Below, in pieces: positions 1 through 9,637 of a stretch of 64,000 nt of DNA; the first letter of the stretch is position 1; every line of letters begins with the position of its first letter. Source of the DNA: an uncultured Clostridium sp. (GTDB taxonomy: Bacteria > Bacillota > Clostridia > Clostridiales > Clostridiaceae); assembly GCA_900539375.1 (NCBI GenBank), contig UQBY01000009.1:37591-101590 (forward strand), read 5' to 3'. The translations under genes and the position numbers were made by a program. The notes below the pieces were generated by a model, which saw only the letters and a program-made list of their open reading frames with translations, made no database searches and had not been told where the DNA came from.

Positions 1-42
1 TCTTCCACTCATACCGATAATTGCTATTTTTTTAAAAGCCAT
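1..42 (-). CDS. polyketide synthase gene, 5' end only (ketosynthase start)
   Basis: Only the first 14 codons are in the window, reading MAFKKIAIIGMSGR. This is the usual opening of a beta-ketoacyl synthase domain (compare DVAIIGMNGRFP in the KS gene at 6362-9331). A strong purine-rich ribosome binding site (GGGGGAAG) lies just upstream at about 48-55. The gene follows the C-PCP gene by 12 bases, so it belongs to the same operon, and it shows that the cluster continues beyond the left edge. Length and further domains cannot be seen. Confidence 0.8.
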   Translation of the reverse strand, partial: MAFKKIAIIGMSGR

Positions 43-54
43 TTTTTCTTCCCC

Positions 55-2511
55 CTAAAATTTTAATACTTCAACTTCTTCTTTGTTATTAATGTTTAAA
101 TATTCTTTATTAAGATGTTCTGCTTGCTCACTTATACTATTACATTCAAAAAGCTTTGCAATATTAATTTCTACATTAAATTCTTCATTTATTTTCTTTA
201 AAAGTCTTAAAGATTTTAAAGAATTTCCACCTACTTCATAAAACTTATCATAAATAGTAAAGTTATTATTTCCTAATATTTCACTCCAAATAATATATAA
301 TTTTTCCTCAGTACTATCTTTTTGCTTTTTTCCATAGGAAAATAATTTATCTTTATTAACTTTTGAAAAATCTATAATATTATCCTCTCTTATGAACTTA
401 TCAATAAATTTTATATTAATATTTTCATTTTTTATTTTCTTTTCTATATCAATAACCTTATCTTTACTTAATGGCTTTTTGTTTTTAGTAGATATTACTA
501 TATCAAAAGAAACTTCACATTCATTTTGAATTACAATAAACTCCTCTATATCCTTTTCTAAGCTTAATTCTTTTTCAGATTTTAATAATCCATTTAATAA
601 ATTTTCGCATTTTAATGATTTATAATTTTCTGTTTTATATACAATTAAATTTTTAAATCTATTTAATGAATTAAAAATTTCTGCATTTACCATAGAACTT
701 CCATCATAAAATACCACTAATGAATCATATTCTTTATAAAAATTTAATTTACAATATTTTAAATTAAATTTTTCTTTTAATTCATTTTCAATATTTAATT
801 TATTAATTATTTCATTATTAACTTGTACTATTTTTGACTTTTCTTCATTTATAATAAGATTTCCATCTTCATCTATACAGCCTGATTCCCCTGTGTCAAA
901 CCAAGTATCATTAAAGCAATAATATATATCTCCAAAGAATCCAGATGGTATATTTTCTAACCTTTCATCTAAAACAGCTACCTTGCCTTTAGTAGTTTTT
1001 ATTGAAATTATATCTTTTGAAATATTAAAAGTATTTAACTTTACTTTAGGTTCATAATTTAATATCTTATCTTTATATATTTTTTCTAATTCATCTTTAT
1101 TAACTAATGAATATTCATTTATTTTTTTATTTTCATTTTCAACTACCTGAGAAGCTAAATAAACATATGAATTTAATAAAGAATCTATTCTCTTATCAGT
1201 AAATAAATTTTCTAAATAATCACATTCAAGCTCTATTTCTCCATTTGTAGCTTCTGTTGCTATCATTGATAAATCAAATTGAAAATCATTAACCTCTTTA
1301 CTTTCAAGATTAGTTACAATTACACTTGTATCTCCATATTTTATTTCTTCATTAATACTTCCTAGTAACTTTTTACTATGTACAGAAAAAGTAGTTTGAA
1401 ATAATGGATTTATTCCCTCTCTTCTTTCTATATTTATTGAATTTAATACTTCTTGTAAAGGTATGTTTTGATATTCTAACCCTTCATAAAGTGTTTCACG
1501 TATTTCATCTAATGCCTCTGAAAAAGTCATATCTTCACTACAACAAAGTGGTAAGACAATGGTAGTTGCAAAGAAACCTACAGTATCTTTAAAGTCTATA
1601 TTTTCTCTATTTGCAAGAGGAGTACCTACATTTATTTCTTTTTTATCTGCATACTTATTTAATAATATATAATATATACTAAGTAAAACTGCATGAATTG
1701 AACATTTATGCTTTTTAGCCTCTTCTCTTAATTTATTAGATATTTCAGAAGGAATTACAATGCTTTTACATTTTCCTTTGTTTTCACTATATATATCCCT
1801 TTTAAAAACTGTAGGCATATCTAAAAATTGATTTGAATTTCCTAATTTTTTCTTCCAAAATTCTAAACCTTTTTCAAAGAATTCTTTATTATTTTTTTGC
1901 TCTATTATATAATCACCATATTCACTATGATTTGTTTTATCCTCAATTCCAAAATAATAATTTATAAAGCTCTTTGTAATTATGCCAACAGACCAACCAT
2001 CACTTATTATATGATGTATAGATATAAGTACACTTATTCTATTTTCATTAATCTTAATTACTTTAAATCTTATTGGATTATCTGTTTCTAAAATAAATGA
2101 TTTATTTTTAAAAGAAGTTTCATTTTCTAATATTAATGAATTTAAATCATTAATATTAGAGGAGGATAAATCTACTTCTTCAATATCTACTTTGCTTTCT
2201 TTATCTACATATTGATAAGTTTTTCCTTGAATTTCAATAAACTTATATTTAAAGACTTCTTGAGAATTAAATAATTCATTAATTGAAGTTATAACCTTTT
2301 TATAATCAACATAATTCTTTAATTCAATTTTAAAGCATATATTATAATAAGGATTATTTTTTCCCTCATCTAATTTATATGAGCAATACAAACCTTCTTC
2401 TTCTTTAGATAATGGGTAAACTCCAAAGTCCTCTCCCTTTTTTTCTATTAAACTAATAAAGCTTTTTAATTTATCCTTTGATAAACTATTTACTTTTTCT
2501 AAAAAATTCAT
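55..2511 (-). CDS. NRPS protein: condensation domain, vestigial adenylation domain, carrier protein
   Basis: 818 residues. A complete condensation domain fills about residues 1-450, with the catalytic HHxxxDG motif seen as HHIISDGWS. The next 280 residues are not a working adenylation domain: the A1-A6 core with the SGSTG loop is missing. A decayed A7/A8-like stretch remains (FDTGESGCIDEDG, then a run ending in NIENEL), and a possible A10 remnant (SKVNKDKL) lies near the end. A PCP follows with the phosphopantetheine serine in YEVGGNSLKSL. The protein can condense but should not load its own carrier, so its PCP must be charged in trans or only pass the chain on. It sits 11 bases after the AMP ligase-KR gene and 12 before the next KS gene. 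In bacillaene PksJ the order is also A-KR-PCP, C-A-PCP, KS, but with an intact A domain. Confidence 0.85.
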   Translation of the reverse strand: MNFLEKVNSLSKDKLKSFISLIEKKGEDFGVYPLSKEEEGLYCSYKLDEGKNNPYYNICFKIELKNYVDYKKVITSINELFNSQEVFKYKFIEIQGKTYQYVDKESKVDIEEVDLSSSNINDLNSLILENETSFKNKSFILETDNPIRFKVIKINENRISVLISIHHIISDGWSVGIITKSFINYYFGIEDKTNHSEYGDYIIEQKNNKEFFEKGLEFWKKKLGNSNQFLDMPTVFKRDIYSENKGKCKSIVIPSEISNKLREEAKKHKCSIHAVLLSIYYILLNKYADKKEINVGTPLANRENIDFKDTVGFFATTIVLPLCCSEDMTFSEALDEIRETLYEGLEYQNIPLQEVLNSINIERREGINPLFQTTFSVHSKKLLGSINEEIKYGDTSVIVTNLESKEVNDFQFDLSMIATEATNGEIELECDYLENLFTDKRIDSLLNSYVYLASQVVENENKKINEYSLVNKDELEKIYKDKILNYEPKVKLNTFNISKDIISIKTTKGKVAVLDERLENIPSGFFGDIYYCFNDTWFDTGESGCIDEDGNLIINEEKSKIVQVNNEIINKLNIENELKEKFNLKYCKLNFYKEYDSLVVFYDGSSMVNAEIFNSLNRFKNLIVYKTENYKSLKCENLLNGLLKSEKELSLEKDIEEFIVIQNECEVSFDIVISTKNKKPLSKDKVIDIEKKIKNENINIKFIDKFIREDNIIDFSKVNKDKLFSYGKKQKDSTEEKLYIIWSEILGNNNFTIYDKFYEVGGNSLKSLRLLKKINEEFNVEINIAKLFECNSISEQAEHLNKEYLNINNKEEVEVLKF

Positions 2512-2522
2512 ATAAATTTCAC

Positions 2523-5500
2523 CTACATTCTTCTTCTATTTCTTCTTATCCTTCTTACTTCATTAATTTTAGATTTATCCTTTTTATTGCTAACTTCATT
2601 AGAGCTATCTTTATTACATATATGATATGATAAATCTTCAATATTAGGATTCATCAATAGGTCTATTGGTTTTAAATTTATATTCATTTTTTCCTTTACA
2701 TTAGATACTATTTTATATATAATTAATGAATTTCCCCCAAGGTCAAAAATATTATCTTTTAAACCAATTTCACTACATTTTAAATTTTCTTTCCATATGT
2801 TTATAAGTTCATTTCTTATATTTATTAATTCTTCAGTTTGTAACATACTATTTTTCTTAATTATGTTCCACTTTATATTTTTACTTACCTTAGGAGTATA
2901 TTCTTTTAAAATATTTTTAATTTTATCTTTATTATCTTCTTCAGAAATTGATAACTTTAAATTAAACTTATAATCATCAGTTACTAAGTATCTTATTTTT
3001 AATGATTTTTTATTTATTCCCACATAGGAATTTCTTATTTTATTATTTAAAATATAATCTAAATAAAAAATACCATCTTCAACACTAATTTCATTAAAAC
3101 CATGACTTTTTGAAGCTTCTGCTCCCATTTCGTCACCTTTATTAAGTCCTATATCTTTCCATCTACTCCAATTAACACAATATACATTTTCACCTTTGTT
3201 AATTAAATATCTACAATAAAATTCTTGAGATGAACTAGCTCCTGAATAAGCTCCTAAAGATGTTCCTCCAAAATATCCTGTAACTGAACTAAATACTATT
3301 AAAGGTATATTATTTCTTTCTTTAGCTATTTTTACTAAGTTCCTTGTTCCTATAAGTTTAGTATTAATTACATCTTCAAAATTATCATAAGTTTCATTTT
3401 TTATTGTATGTAATGAAATATCATTATAATATGAAATATCATTATTTTTAGAAGATATTTTTCCTGCTAAATTAAAAATACAAGTTGCTTTAGTATCATA
3501 TACTTTTTCACAATCTTTAATAGATTTTTCTACTTCATCATAGTTATTTACATCTGTTTGAACATAAATTATATTTTCACTTATATTCTTTAACTCTTCA
3601 TAACTTTCTTTTCTCTTTTCTATAGAAGAGTTTCCTAAAATAAGAAGTTTAGAATTATATTTTTTTAGAAGCCATTTACATATGTTAATTCCAACTCCTC
3701 CAAGTCCACCCACTACAACTACTAAGCTATCTTTTTTTATAACTTCATTATAGCCTCCATTTTTTCTAGATGTTTTAAAGCCAGATACATATCTTATTTC
3801 ATTTCTATATACAACTGTCTTATCTTTTGATGGATTATACATTTCCTTAATAAGAAGTTTGTAATTTATCTTATCAAAGTCAACTATTTTTATATCTAAG
3901 TTTGTTTTTTCTTGACATAATGATGCAATAATTCCTTGAATCATAGAAATATTATTAAACTGATTATCATTTTCAGTAATAATTGAATAATTTAATGGAA
4001 TTATAATTTTTATATCTGATTCTATATCACATAATTCTTTTATATTTTTTAATATTTCTTTTAAAGATAAATCCTTCTTAAAAAATCTTAAATCTACTAA
4101 AAGGTTAATATTTTTTGTATCACTTAAAGTTTCTATATTTAAATATTTTATATTTTTTTTCTCTAATTCTTCTTCAAATTCTTTATTATTATTAATAATA
4201 AAAGCTTCTTTATTTATTAAAATATTATTTAAAATTTCTTTTTTATACCATGTTCTCTCTAAAATATATTTTCTATTATTACCATCATCTTCTGATAATC
4301 TACTTAGTATTTCATTATACATTCCACTTTTAAATTCATCCTTATACTTACTTCTTTGCTTCTTTCCTATTTCTGTTCTTACTGATTTTTCAGCTTTCAT
4401 AGGAATAACATACTCTGGATTTAATAGTGATTTTTCTCTTATTTGTTTTTTTACTTTTTCAACAAGGGATTTTAGTTTTTCTGTGTTTTCATTTTCAAGA
4501 AGGGTCTCATCCTTTGGACTAAAAAATACTAATATTTCTTCAACTCCATTTTTATTTGTTACTGAGGTTGCAACTGTATAAGATGAATTTACCTCTTCTA
4601 AATCATCTACAACTGATTCTATATCCTGTACATAGTAATTTAACCCGTTAATTATAATAATATCTTTTTCTCTTCCTGTTAGTGTTAGATAATTATTTTC
4701 AATAAATCCTAAATCACCAGTTATAAAATATCCTTTATCAGTAAATGAAGATTTATTTGCTTTTTCATTATTAATATATCCATTTGTTATAGTTTTTCCT
4801 TTTAAAACAATACGACCAATTTCACCTTCTGAAAGAATATTATCATTTTTATCTAAAATCATAACCTCAATTCCAGGCATAGGCTCTCCAACAGGAATAA
4901 ACTTGTCCTCATCTGAAGTATCTTCTAAATTAAATTTATTATTATAAGTAATACAAGAAGATGTTTCAGTCATTCCAAAGGTTGGTCTTATTGCATTAGA
5001 TTGTAAGTTGTATTTTTTTAATCTCTTTAAAAAGTTTCTTAAATTTTTACTTACATTTGCTTCTCCACCAGCAAAAATATATTTTAAATTTGATAAATCC
5101 CATTTATAGTCTTTACTATCATCTAAGAAATTATTAACTAATGCATAAGCAAAATTAGGAGCCCATGTTATAGAAACCTTATATTCACTCATTAACTCAA
5201 TCCATAAAAGAGGATTTTTTAATACAACTTCTGAATTTACATGTATATCTAATATGTTAAGATACATATCCCTTATATGACACCATATAAGTCCTGCTGC
5301 ATGTGTAAGTGTCATCCAATTTAATGAAACATTATTTTCATCTAAATTATAAAGCTTTATTTCACCTAATGACCTTGATAGCATATTTTTTTGACTTAAT
5401 GTTACTCCCTTTGGAATCCCTGTACTTCCAGATGTAAATAAAATAAGACTACACTCATCCATATCCCAATTATATGGATTATTAAACTCTTTATCTATTT

Positions 5501-6350
5501 TTAAGTTATCAGTACTTATAACCTTGATTTCTTCTCCTTCAAGCCTATTATTTATTTTTTCAAGTTCAACTTTAGTTTCATCATCTGAAACTATATATGG
5601 TTTGTCTAACATATTCCATATATTATATAGCTTATCTGTGTTTACATTTTTTTCACAATAATCATCTAAAACTGCCATAGGAGCTGGTATTACACCTATC
5701 ATCATACATGCCCAAAAACATTCAATAAAGCTTTTATTATATGGGAATTGGAATATTAATATATCCCCTTCTTTTAATCCATGTTCTCTTAATCCAAGGG
5801 CTAATTTTTCAGCTTCTCTATATAACTGTTTATAGCTTTCAGTTTCTTTACCACCCTTTTCAATATATACAATATTTTCTTCACTATTTTTTCTGTTGTT
5901 TATAAGCTCTAATAAATTTTTATATTTAAATTCTGTTTCTTCAATATCTCCATTTAAAGCAATTGCTTTTTTCTGACTTTTAATGTTTTTTACTACATTT
6001 TCTTCTTTTTTAAATGCTTCCTTTATATTACTTTCATTATTAATATATTCAATTGATATTTCACTATCTATTCCATTACTTTTTAAGCTATTTTCTAATA
6101 AATCTAATGTATCTGAAGCTATATATCCTATATTTTCTAACTTTTCTATACTAAAATCTCCACTTTTATCTATTGGAATGAAAGGAAGTTGTATATACTT
6201 ATATTTATCTACATTACAATCATATTTTTTTATATCCTTATAAAGATTATGATATGTAATATTTCTGTCTGTTGAAAAATATACTTTATCCTTAGTTACA
6301 TAAAAATCTTTTATATAATTTAAATCACTAAATATTTCTTCTATATTCAA
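2523..6350 (-). CDS. hybrid synthetase: PksJ-like AMP ligase, ketoreductase, carrier protein
   Basis: About 1275 residues. After an N-terminal linker (about 1-130) comes an acyl-AMP ligase domain (about 145-690). It has LFTSGSTGIPKG, the family block LNWMTLTHAAGLIWCH, FGMTETSSC and TGDLGFI. It resembles the fatty-acyl-AMP-ligase-like loading domain of bacillaene PksJ more than an amino-acid A domain. A ketoreductase follows (about 870-1110; Rossmann motif GGLGGVG, FSSV, catalytic Tyr in GAYSGAS). A carrier protein has its serine in DLGGNSL near 1211. The usual YxxxN motif is YSGAS here, so Asn is replaced by Ser. The C-terminus is arginine-rich (RRIRRNRRRM). A GTG opens the longest frame, but GAGGTG followed by 6 bases and a TTG is the better ribosome site, so I chose the TTG. 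Likely role: activate a carboxylic (perhaps alpha-keto) acid, reduce a ketone and hand it to the C domain of the next gene. Confidence 0.82.
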   Translation of the reverse strand: MNIEEIFSDLNYIKDFYVTKDKVYFSTDRNITYHNLYKDIKKYDCNVDKYKYIQLPFIPIDKSGDFSIEKLENIGYIASDTLDLLENSLKSNGIDSEISIEYINNESNIKEAFKKEENVVKNIKSQKKAIALNGDIEETEFKYKNLLELINNRKNSEENIVYIEKGGKETESYKQLYREAEKLALGLREHGLKEGDILIFQFPYNKSFIECFWACMMIGVIPAPMAVLDDYCEKNVNTDKLYNIWNMLDKPYIVSDDETKVELEKINNRLEGEEIKVISTDNLKIDKEFNNPYNWDMDECSLILFTSGSTGIPKGVTLSQKNMLSRSLGEIKLYNLDENNVSLNWMTLTHAAGLIWCHIRDMYLNILDIHVNSEVVLKNPLLWIELMSEYKVSITWAPNFAYALVNNFLDDSKDYKWDLSNLKYIFAGGEANVSKNLRNFLKRLKKYNLQSNAIRPTFGMTETSSCITYNNKFNLEDTSDEDKFIPVGEPMPGIEVMILDKNDNILSEGEIGRIVLKGKTITNGYINNEKANKSSFTDKGYFITGDLGFIENNYLTLTGREKDIIIINGLNYYVQDIESVVDDLEEVNSSYTVATSVTNKNGVEEILVFFSPKDETLLENENTEKLKSLVEKVKKQIREKSLLNPEYVIPMKAEKSVRTEIGKKQRSKYKDEFKSGMYNEILSRLSEDDGNNRKYILERTWYKKEILNNILINKEAFIINNNKEFEEELEKKNIKYLNIETLSDTKNINLLVDLRFFKKDLSLKEILKNIKELCDIESDIKIIIPLNYSIITENDNQFNNISMIQGIIASLCQEKTNLDIKIVDFDKINYKLLIKEMYNPSKDKTVVYRNEIRYVSGFKTSRKNGGYNEVIKKDSLVVVVGGLGGVGINICKWLLKKYNSKLLILGNSSIEKRKESYEELKNISENIIYVQTDVNNYDEVEKSIKDCEKVYDTKATCIFNLAGKISSKNNDISYYNDISLHTIKNETYDNFEDVINTKLIGTRNLVKIAKERNNIPLIVFSSVTGYFGGTSLGAYSGASSSQEFYCRYLINKGENVYCVNWSRWKDIGLNKGDEMGAEASKSHGFNEISVEDGIFYLDYILNNKIRNSYVGINKKSLKIRYLVTDDYKFNLKLSISEEDNKDKIKNILKEYTPKVSKNIKWNIIKKNSMLQTEELINIRNELINIWKENLKCSEIGLKDNIFDLGGNSLIIYKIVSNVKEKMNINLKPIDLLMNPNIEDLSYHICNKDSSNEVSNKKDKSKINEVRRIRRNRRRM

Positions 6351-6361
6351 AATATACACCT

Positions 6362-9331
6362 CTATTCTTCTCTTTCTAACTCATGAAATAAATCATCTAA
6401 GCTTTTAGTTTCTCTTTTTGTTTCTTTCTCCTTAACAATTAAATCTTTATGTTTTTTAGATAAAAAGTCTGATATCTCAGCAATGTTTTTTAAATCATAC
6501 ATTTCTTTTACTGGAAGTCTTTTTCCTAATGTTGTTTCTATCTTTGAACATATTAAAACAGCTGATAAAGAATCAAATCCAATTTCATAAATATCTTCAT
6601 ATATATCAACTTCATCTAATCCTAAAACTTCAATAAAAATTTCTGAAACTATTTTGTCTGTCTCATTTCTATATTTATTTGTTTCATTTTCTATTGTTTC
6701 AAAATTATCTATATCATTAGATGGTTTTTGAGAAATTAACTCAGCTTCATTAAAACCATTATTTATTCTTTTAGAATATTTCCAATAAGCTTTTCTATCA
6801 AAAGCATATGTTGGAAGTGAAACTCTATATGGAGTACTTTCATATAATCCATTCCAATCTATTTTTAAGCCATTACTATATCCTTTTCCTAATGCTAATA
6901 AAAATCCTCTTCTAGAGTTAATTTCGTTTCCTTCCTTAAATGAAGAAATTGCACTTGAATTATTATTTCTTTTTATTATTTTACTAATTAAAGATGTCAT
7001 TTGCTTTGAAGCACCAATTTCTATAAAAATCACATTATCATCTTTACTTAATTCTTTTATTGAAGGATAAAATTTTACTGTGCTTTTCATTTGATTTATC
7101 CAATATTCTGAATTACTCATTCCATCCTCTTTTAATAAGGATGCTGTATAAGTTGAAAAGATTGGTATATTGCTATTATTATAATTAACCTTATCTAAAA
7201 TTTCTTTATACTCTTTACTTATATTATCAACACTATAACAATGACCTGCTCTGTTAACTGGAAGATATGTATACTTAATATTTTTTTGGTCTAATTTTTC
7301 TACAAACTTATCCATATATTCCTTTTCTCCAGAAATCATTGTTCTTTTTTCTCCATTTATAGCACCTATTTCAACTTTTTCAGTAAGAATTTCTTCTACT
7401 TCTTCTTGTGAAAGAGGAACATTAATCATTTGTCCTTCTGGAATCTTTTCAAATAATTTAGATCTTTTTGTTATCAACTCTACAGCTTCTTCAATTGTAA
7501 ATACTCCTGCAATACATGCTCCTATATATTCTCCTAAGCTATGTCCTGTAATTAAATCTGGTTTAACACCTAAAGACATCCACATTTTTGCAATTGAATA
7601 CCCAATAGAGAATGTAATTATCATTCCTAAGGAAGTATCCTTTTTTAATTCTTCCTTATATTTTTCATAATTAATATACTTTTCTTTCAAATCTATTTTT
7701 AATGTTTTTTCTACTATAGAAAAACATCTATCCATTTCTTCTTTAAATGTGGTATTTGTGTCATAACATTCTCTTCCTATAGTATCTACAATGCTTCCAG
7801 AACCTGAGAATACAAATACAACTTTTTTTGTAACATCATTTTTTGAAGGTTTAATCTTTTTGTCACATACATTTTTTAATTCACTTATTAATGATTTTTT
7901 ATCCTGTGAAGCTGTAAAGAATTTATACTCAAAGTCACCTCTTCCTTCTTGAAGGGTATATGCTAAATCTTGAATATTAACATTATTTTTTTCTAAATAA
8001 TCTGCAAGATTTAAGCAATTATTTTTTAATGCCTTTTCTGATTTTCCACTTACAATAATAAGCTCATCTCTATTAATTTCTTTATGCTCTTTATTTTTAT
8101 ATTCTTCAAGAAAAGCTATTGCATTTGCTCCTCCCATTCCAAAAGCACTTACACCAACAATTCTCTTTTTATTACTTTCCCAATTTCTTAAGTTTTGATT
8201 TAAAACTATTTTGCATCCATCTTCTAAAAGTTCATCATTTAACTTATTACAATTTATACTAGGTGGTAAAATTTTATCTCTTAAAATTAATGTTGCCTTA
8301 ATTACATTTGATATTCCAGCTGCTGCATTAGTATGTCCTATATTAGGCTTAATTGAGCCTATATATAAAGGTTCTTCTATATCATTAAATACATCTTTTA
8401 ATGCTCTTATTTCTACAGCATCTCCTAAAACAGTTCCTGTTCCATGAGTTTCAATATACCCTACATCCTCTGGTTCAATTCCTGAAACAAATAGTGCATC
8501 TAATATAGCCTCTTCTTGTCCTTTAATACTTGGAGCTGGAAAACCTACCTTTCTTCTTCCATCATTATTTACACTAGTTCCTTTAATAACTGCTATTATA
8601 TTATCATGGTCTTTTATAGCATCTTCTAGTCTTTTTATAACCACAAGCCCTAATGCAGACCCTCCTACAAATCCATCTGCTTCTGCATCAAAGGATTTTG
8701 TATAACCACTTCTTGACACTGTCCCTTCTATAGTAAAGAATCCTTCTTGCTCTGGCTCTATACTAACTCCACCAGCTACTGCCATATCACATTCATAATT
8801 TAATAAGCTTTGACAAGCAAGATGTAAAGAAGCTAGTGAAGAGGCACATGCATATTTTGATAATATGCATGGTCCTTCGAAATTAAGTCTATATGCAATT
8901 TGATTTGCAAATGTTCCATCTAAGTTAAATTTTGATAATTGATAGTTTGTATACCAATCTCCTTTTGCATTCATAATATAATTCCAAACATATAAATGCT
9001 CATCACAAGTAGTATAAAGACCTATTTTTCCATTGTATTTTTCACTATTATATCCAGCATCCTCAAGTGCAGAATAAACACTTTCAATTAAAAATCTAAA
9101 TTGTGGGTCTGAATCTAATGCTTCTTTTTTAGAAAATCCAAAAAAATCAGCATCAAAATATTCAATATTGTCAAGCTTTCCATATGCAGCTACATAATTA
9201 TCCTTAGTTTTTTCTGAATTTCTTGTAATGCAATCTTTACCATCTTTTATATTTTGCCACATTTTTTCTATAGTATCTGCCATAGGAAATCTTCCATTCA
9301 TTCCTATTATTGCCACATCTAAATTATCCAT
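6362..9331 (-). CDS. type I polyketide synthase module: KS-AT-ACP
   Basis: 989 residues. The ketosynthase (about 1-420) has Cys162 in ACASSLA and histidines in ETHGTGT (296) and NIGHTNAAAG (333), so it looks active. The acyltransferase (about 505-800) has Ser598 in GHSLGEY. The extender-selecting motif, normally HAFH (malonyl) or YASH (methylmalonyl), is RAGH at 694-697. XAGH motifs are linked with ethylmalonyl and related units. The usual FxGQGSQ oxyanion loop is FSGSGS, a Gln-to-Ser change. The ACP (about 890-960) has its serine in EIGFDSL. There are no KR, DH or ER domains, so beta-processing must come from elsewhere, for example the KR in the next protein. No docking domain precedes the KS. 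It lies 4 bases after the free carrier-protein gene and 11 before the AMP ligase gene. Confidence 0.9.
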   Translation of the reverse strand: MDNLDVAIIGMNGRFPMADTIEKMWQNIKDGKDCITRNSEKTKDNYVAAYGKLDNIEYFDADFFGFSKKEALDSDPQFRFLIESVYSALEDAGYNSEKYNGKIGLYTTCDEHLYVWNYIMNAKGDWYTNYQLSKFNLDGTFANQIAYRLNFEGPCILSKYACASSLASLHLACQSLLNYECDMAVAGGVSIEPEQEGFFTIEGTVSRSGYTKSFDAEADGFVGGSALGLVVIKRLEDAIKDHDNIIAVIKGTSVNNDGRRKVGFPAPSIKGQEEAILDALFVSGIEPEDVGYIETHGTGTVLGDAVEIRALKDVFNDIEEPLYIGSIKPNIGHTNAAAGISNVIKATLILRDKILPPSINCNKLNDELLEDGCKIVLNQNLRNWESNKKRIVGVSAFGMGGANAIAFLEEYKNKEHKEINRDELIIVSGKSEKALKNNCLNLADYLEKNNVNIQDLAYTLQEGRGDFEYKFFTASQDKKSLISELKNVCDKKIKPSKNDVTKKVVFVFSGSGSIVDTIGRECYDTNTTFKEEMDRCFSIVEKTLKIDLKEKYINYEKYKEELKKDTSLGMIITFSIGYSIAKMWMSLGVKPDLITGHSLGEYIGACIAGVFTIEEAVELITKRSKLFEKIPEGQMINVPLSQEEVEEILTEKVEIGAINGEKRTMISGEKEYMDKFVEKLDQKNIKYTYLPVNRAGHCYSVDNISKEYKEILDKVNYNNSNIPIFSTYTASLLKEDGMSNSEYWINQMKSTVKFYPSIKELSKDDNVIFIEIGASKQMTSLISKIIKRNNNSSAISSFKEGNEINSRRGFLLALGKGYSNGLKIDWNGLYESTPYRVSLPTYAFDRKAYWKYSKRINNGFNEAELISQKPSNDIDNFETIENETNKYRNETDKIVSEIFIEVLGLDEVDIYEDIYEIGFDSLSAVLICSKIETTLGKRLPVKEMYDLKNIAEISDFLSKKHKDLIVKEKETKRETKSLDDLFHELEREE

Positions 9332-9335
9332 TTAT

Positions 9336-9620
9336 TTACATTTTTCTCCTTCCACTAAGATTTCTTTTTCTTCTTCTTGTTAAGCCTTCTTCTTCTTTTT
9401 TAGAATTATTATTATTATTTAAATAGTCATATAACATTTCAATATTTGGATACATCATTATATCTATTGGCTTTATATTTAAATTAAGCTCTTTTTTTAT
9501 CTCCTCACTTAATTTATAAATAAGTAAAGAATTTCCTCCTAAATCAAAAATATTATCTTTTACATTTACCTCATCTTTTTCTAATACCTTTTTAAATATT
9601 CTTATTAAATCTTCCTTCAA
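9336..9620 (-). CDS. free-standing peptidyl/acyl carrier protein with basic tail
   Basis: 94 residues. A single carrier domain carries the phosphopantetheine site in IFDLGGNSLLIYKL (serine near residue 31). It is a close paralogue of the carrier domain at the end of the 2523-6350 protein: both have KDNIFDLGGNSL, an IKPID-type helix III region and PNIE. Both also end in an arginine-rich tail, here TRRRKRNLSGRRKM. The gene lies between the terminal-reductase megaenzyme (stop 17 bases upstream) and the KS-AT-ACP gene. It could serve as an extra or trans-acting carrier, possibly for the modules with vestigial A domains. Its partner enzyme cannot be read from sequence. Confidence 0.85.
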   Translation of the reverse strand: MKEDLIRIFKKVLEKDEVNVKDNIFDLGGNSLLIYKLSEEIKKELNLNIKPIDIMMYPNIEMLYDYLNNNNNSKKEEEGLTRRRKRNLSGRRKM

Positions 9621-9637
9621 ACTTATACACCTCTTTT

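Noticed and set aside
1897..2091. Plus-strand frames inside the NRPS/PKS genes
   Set aside because: They lie opposite clear domains, have AT-driven composition and no ribosome sites; shadows of the minus-strand genes.
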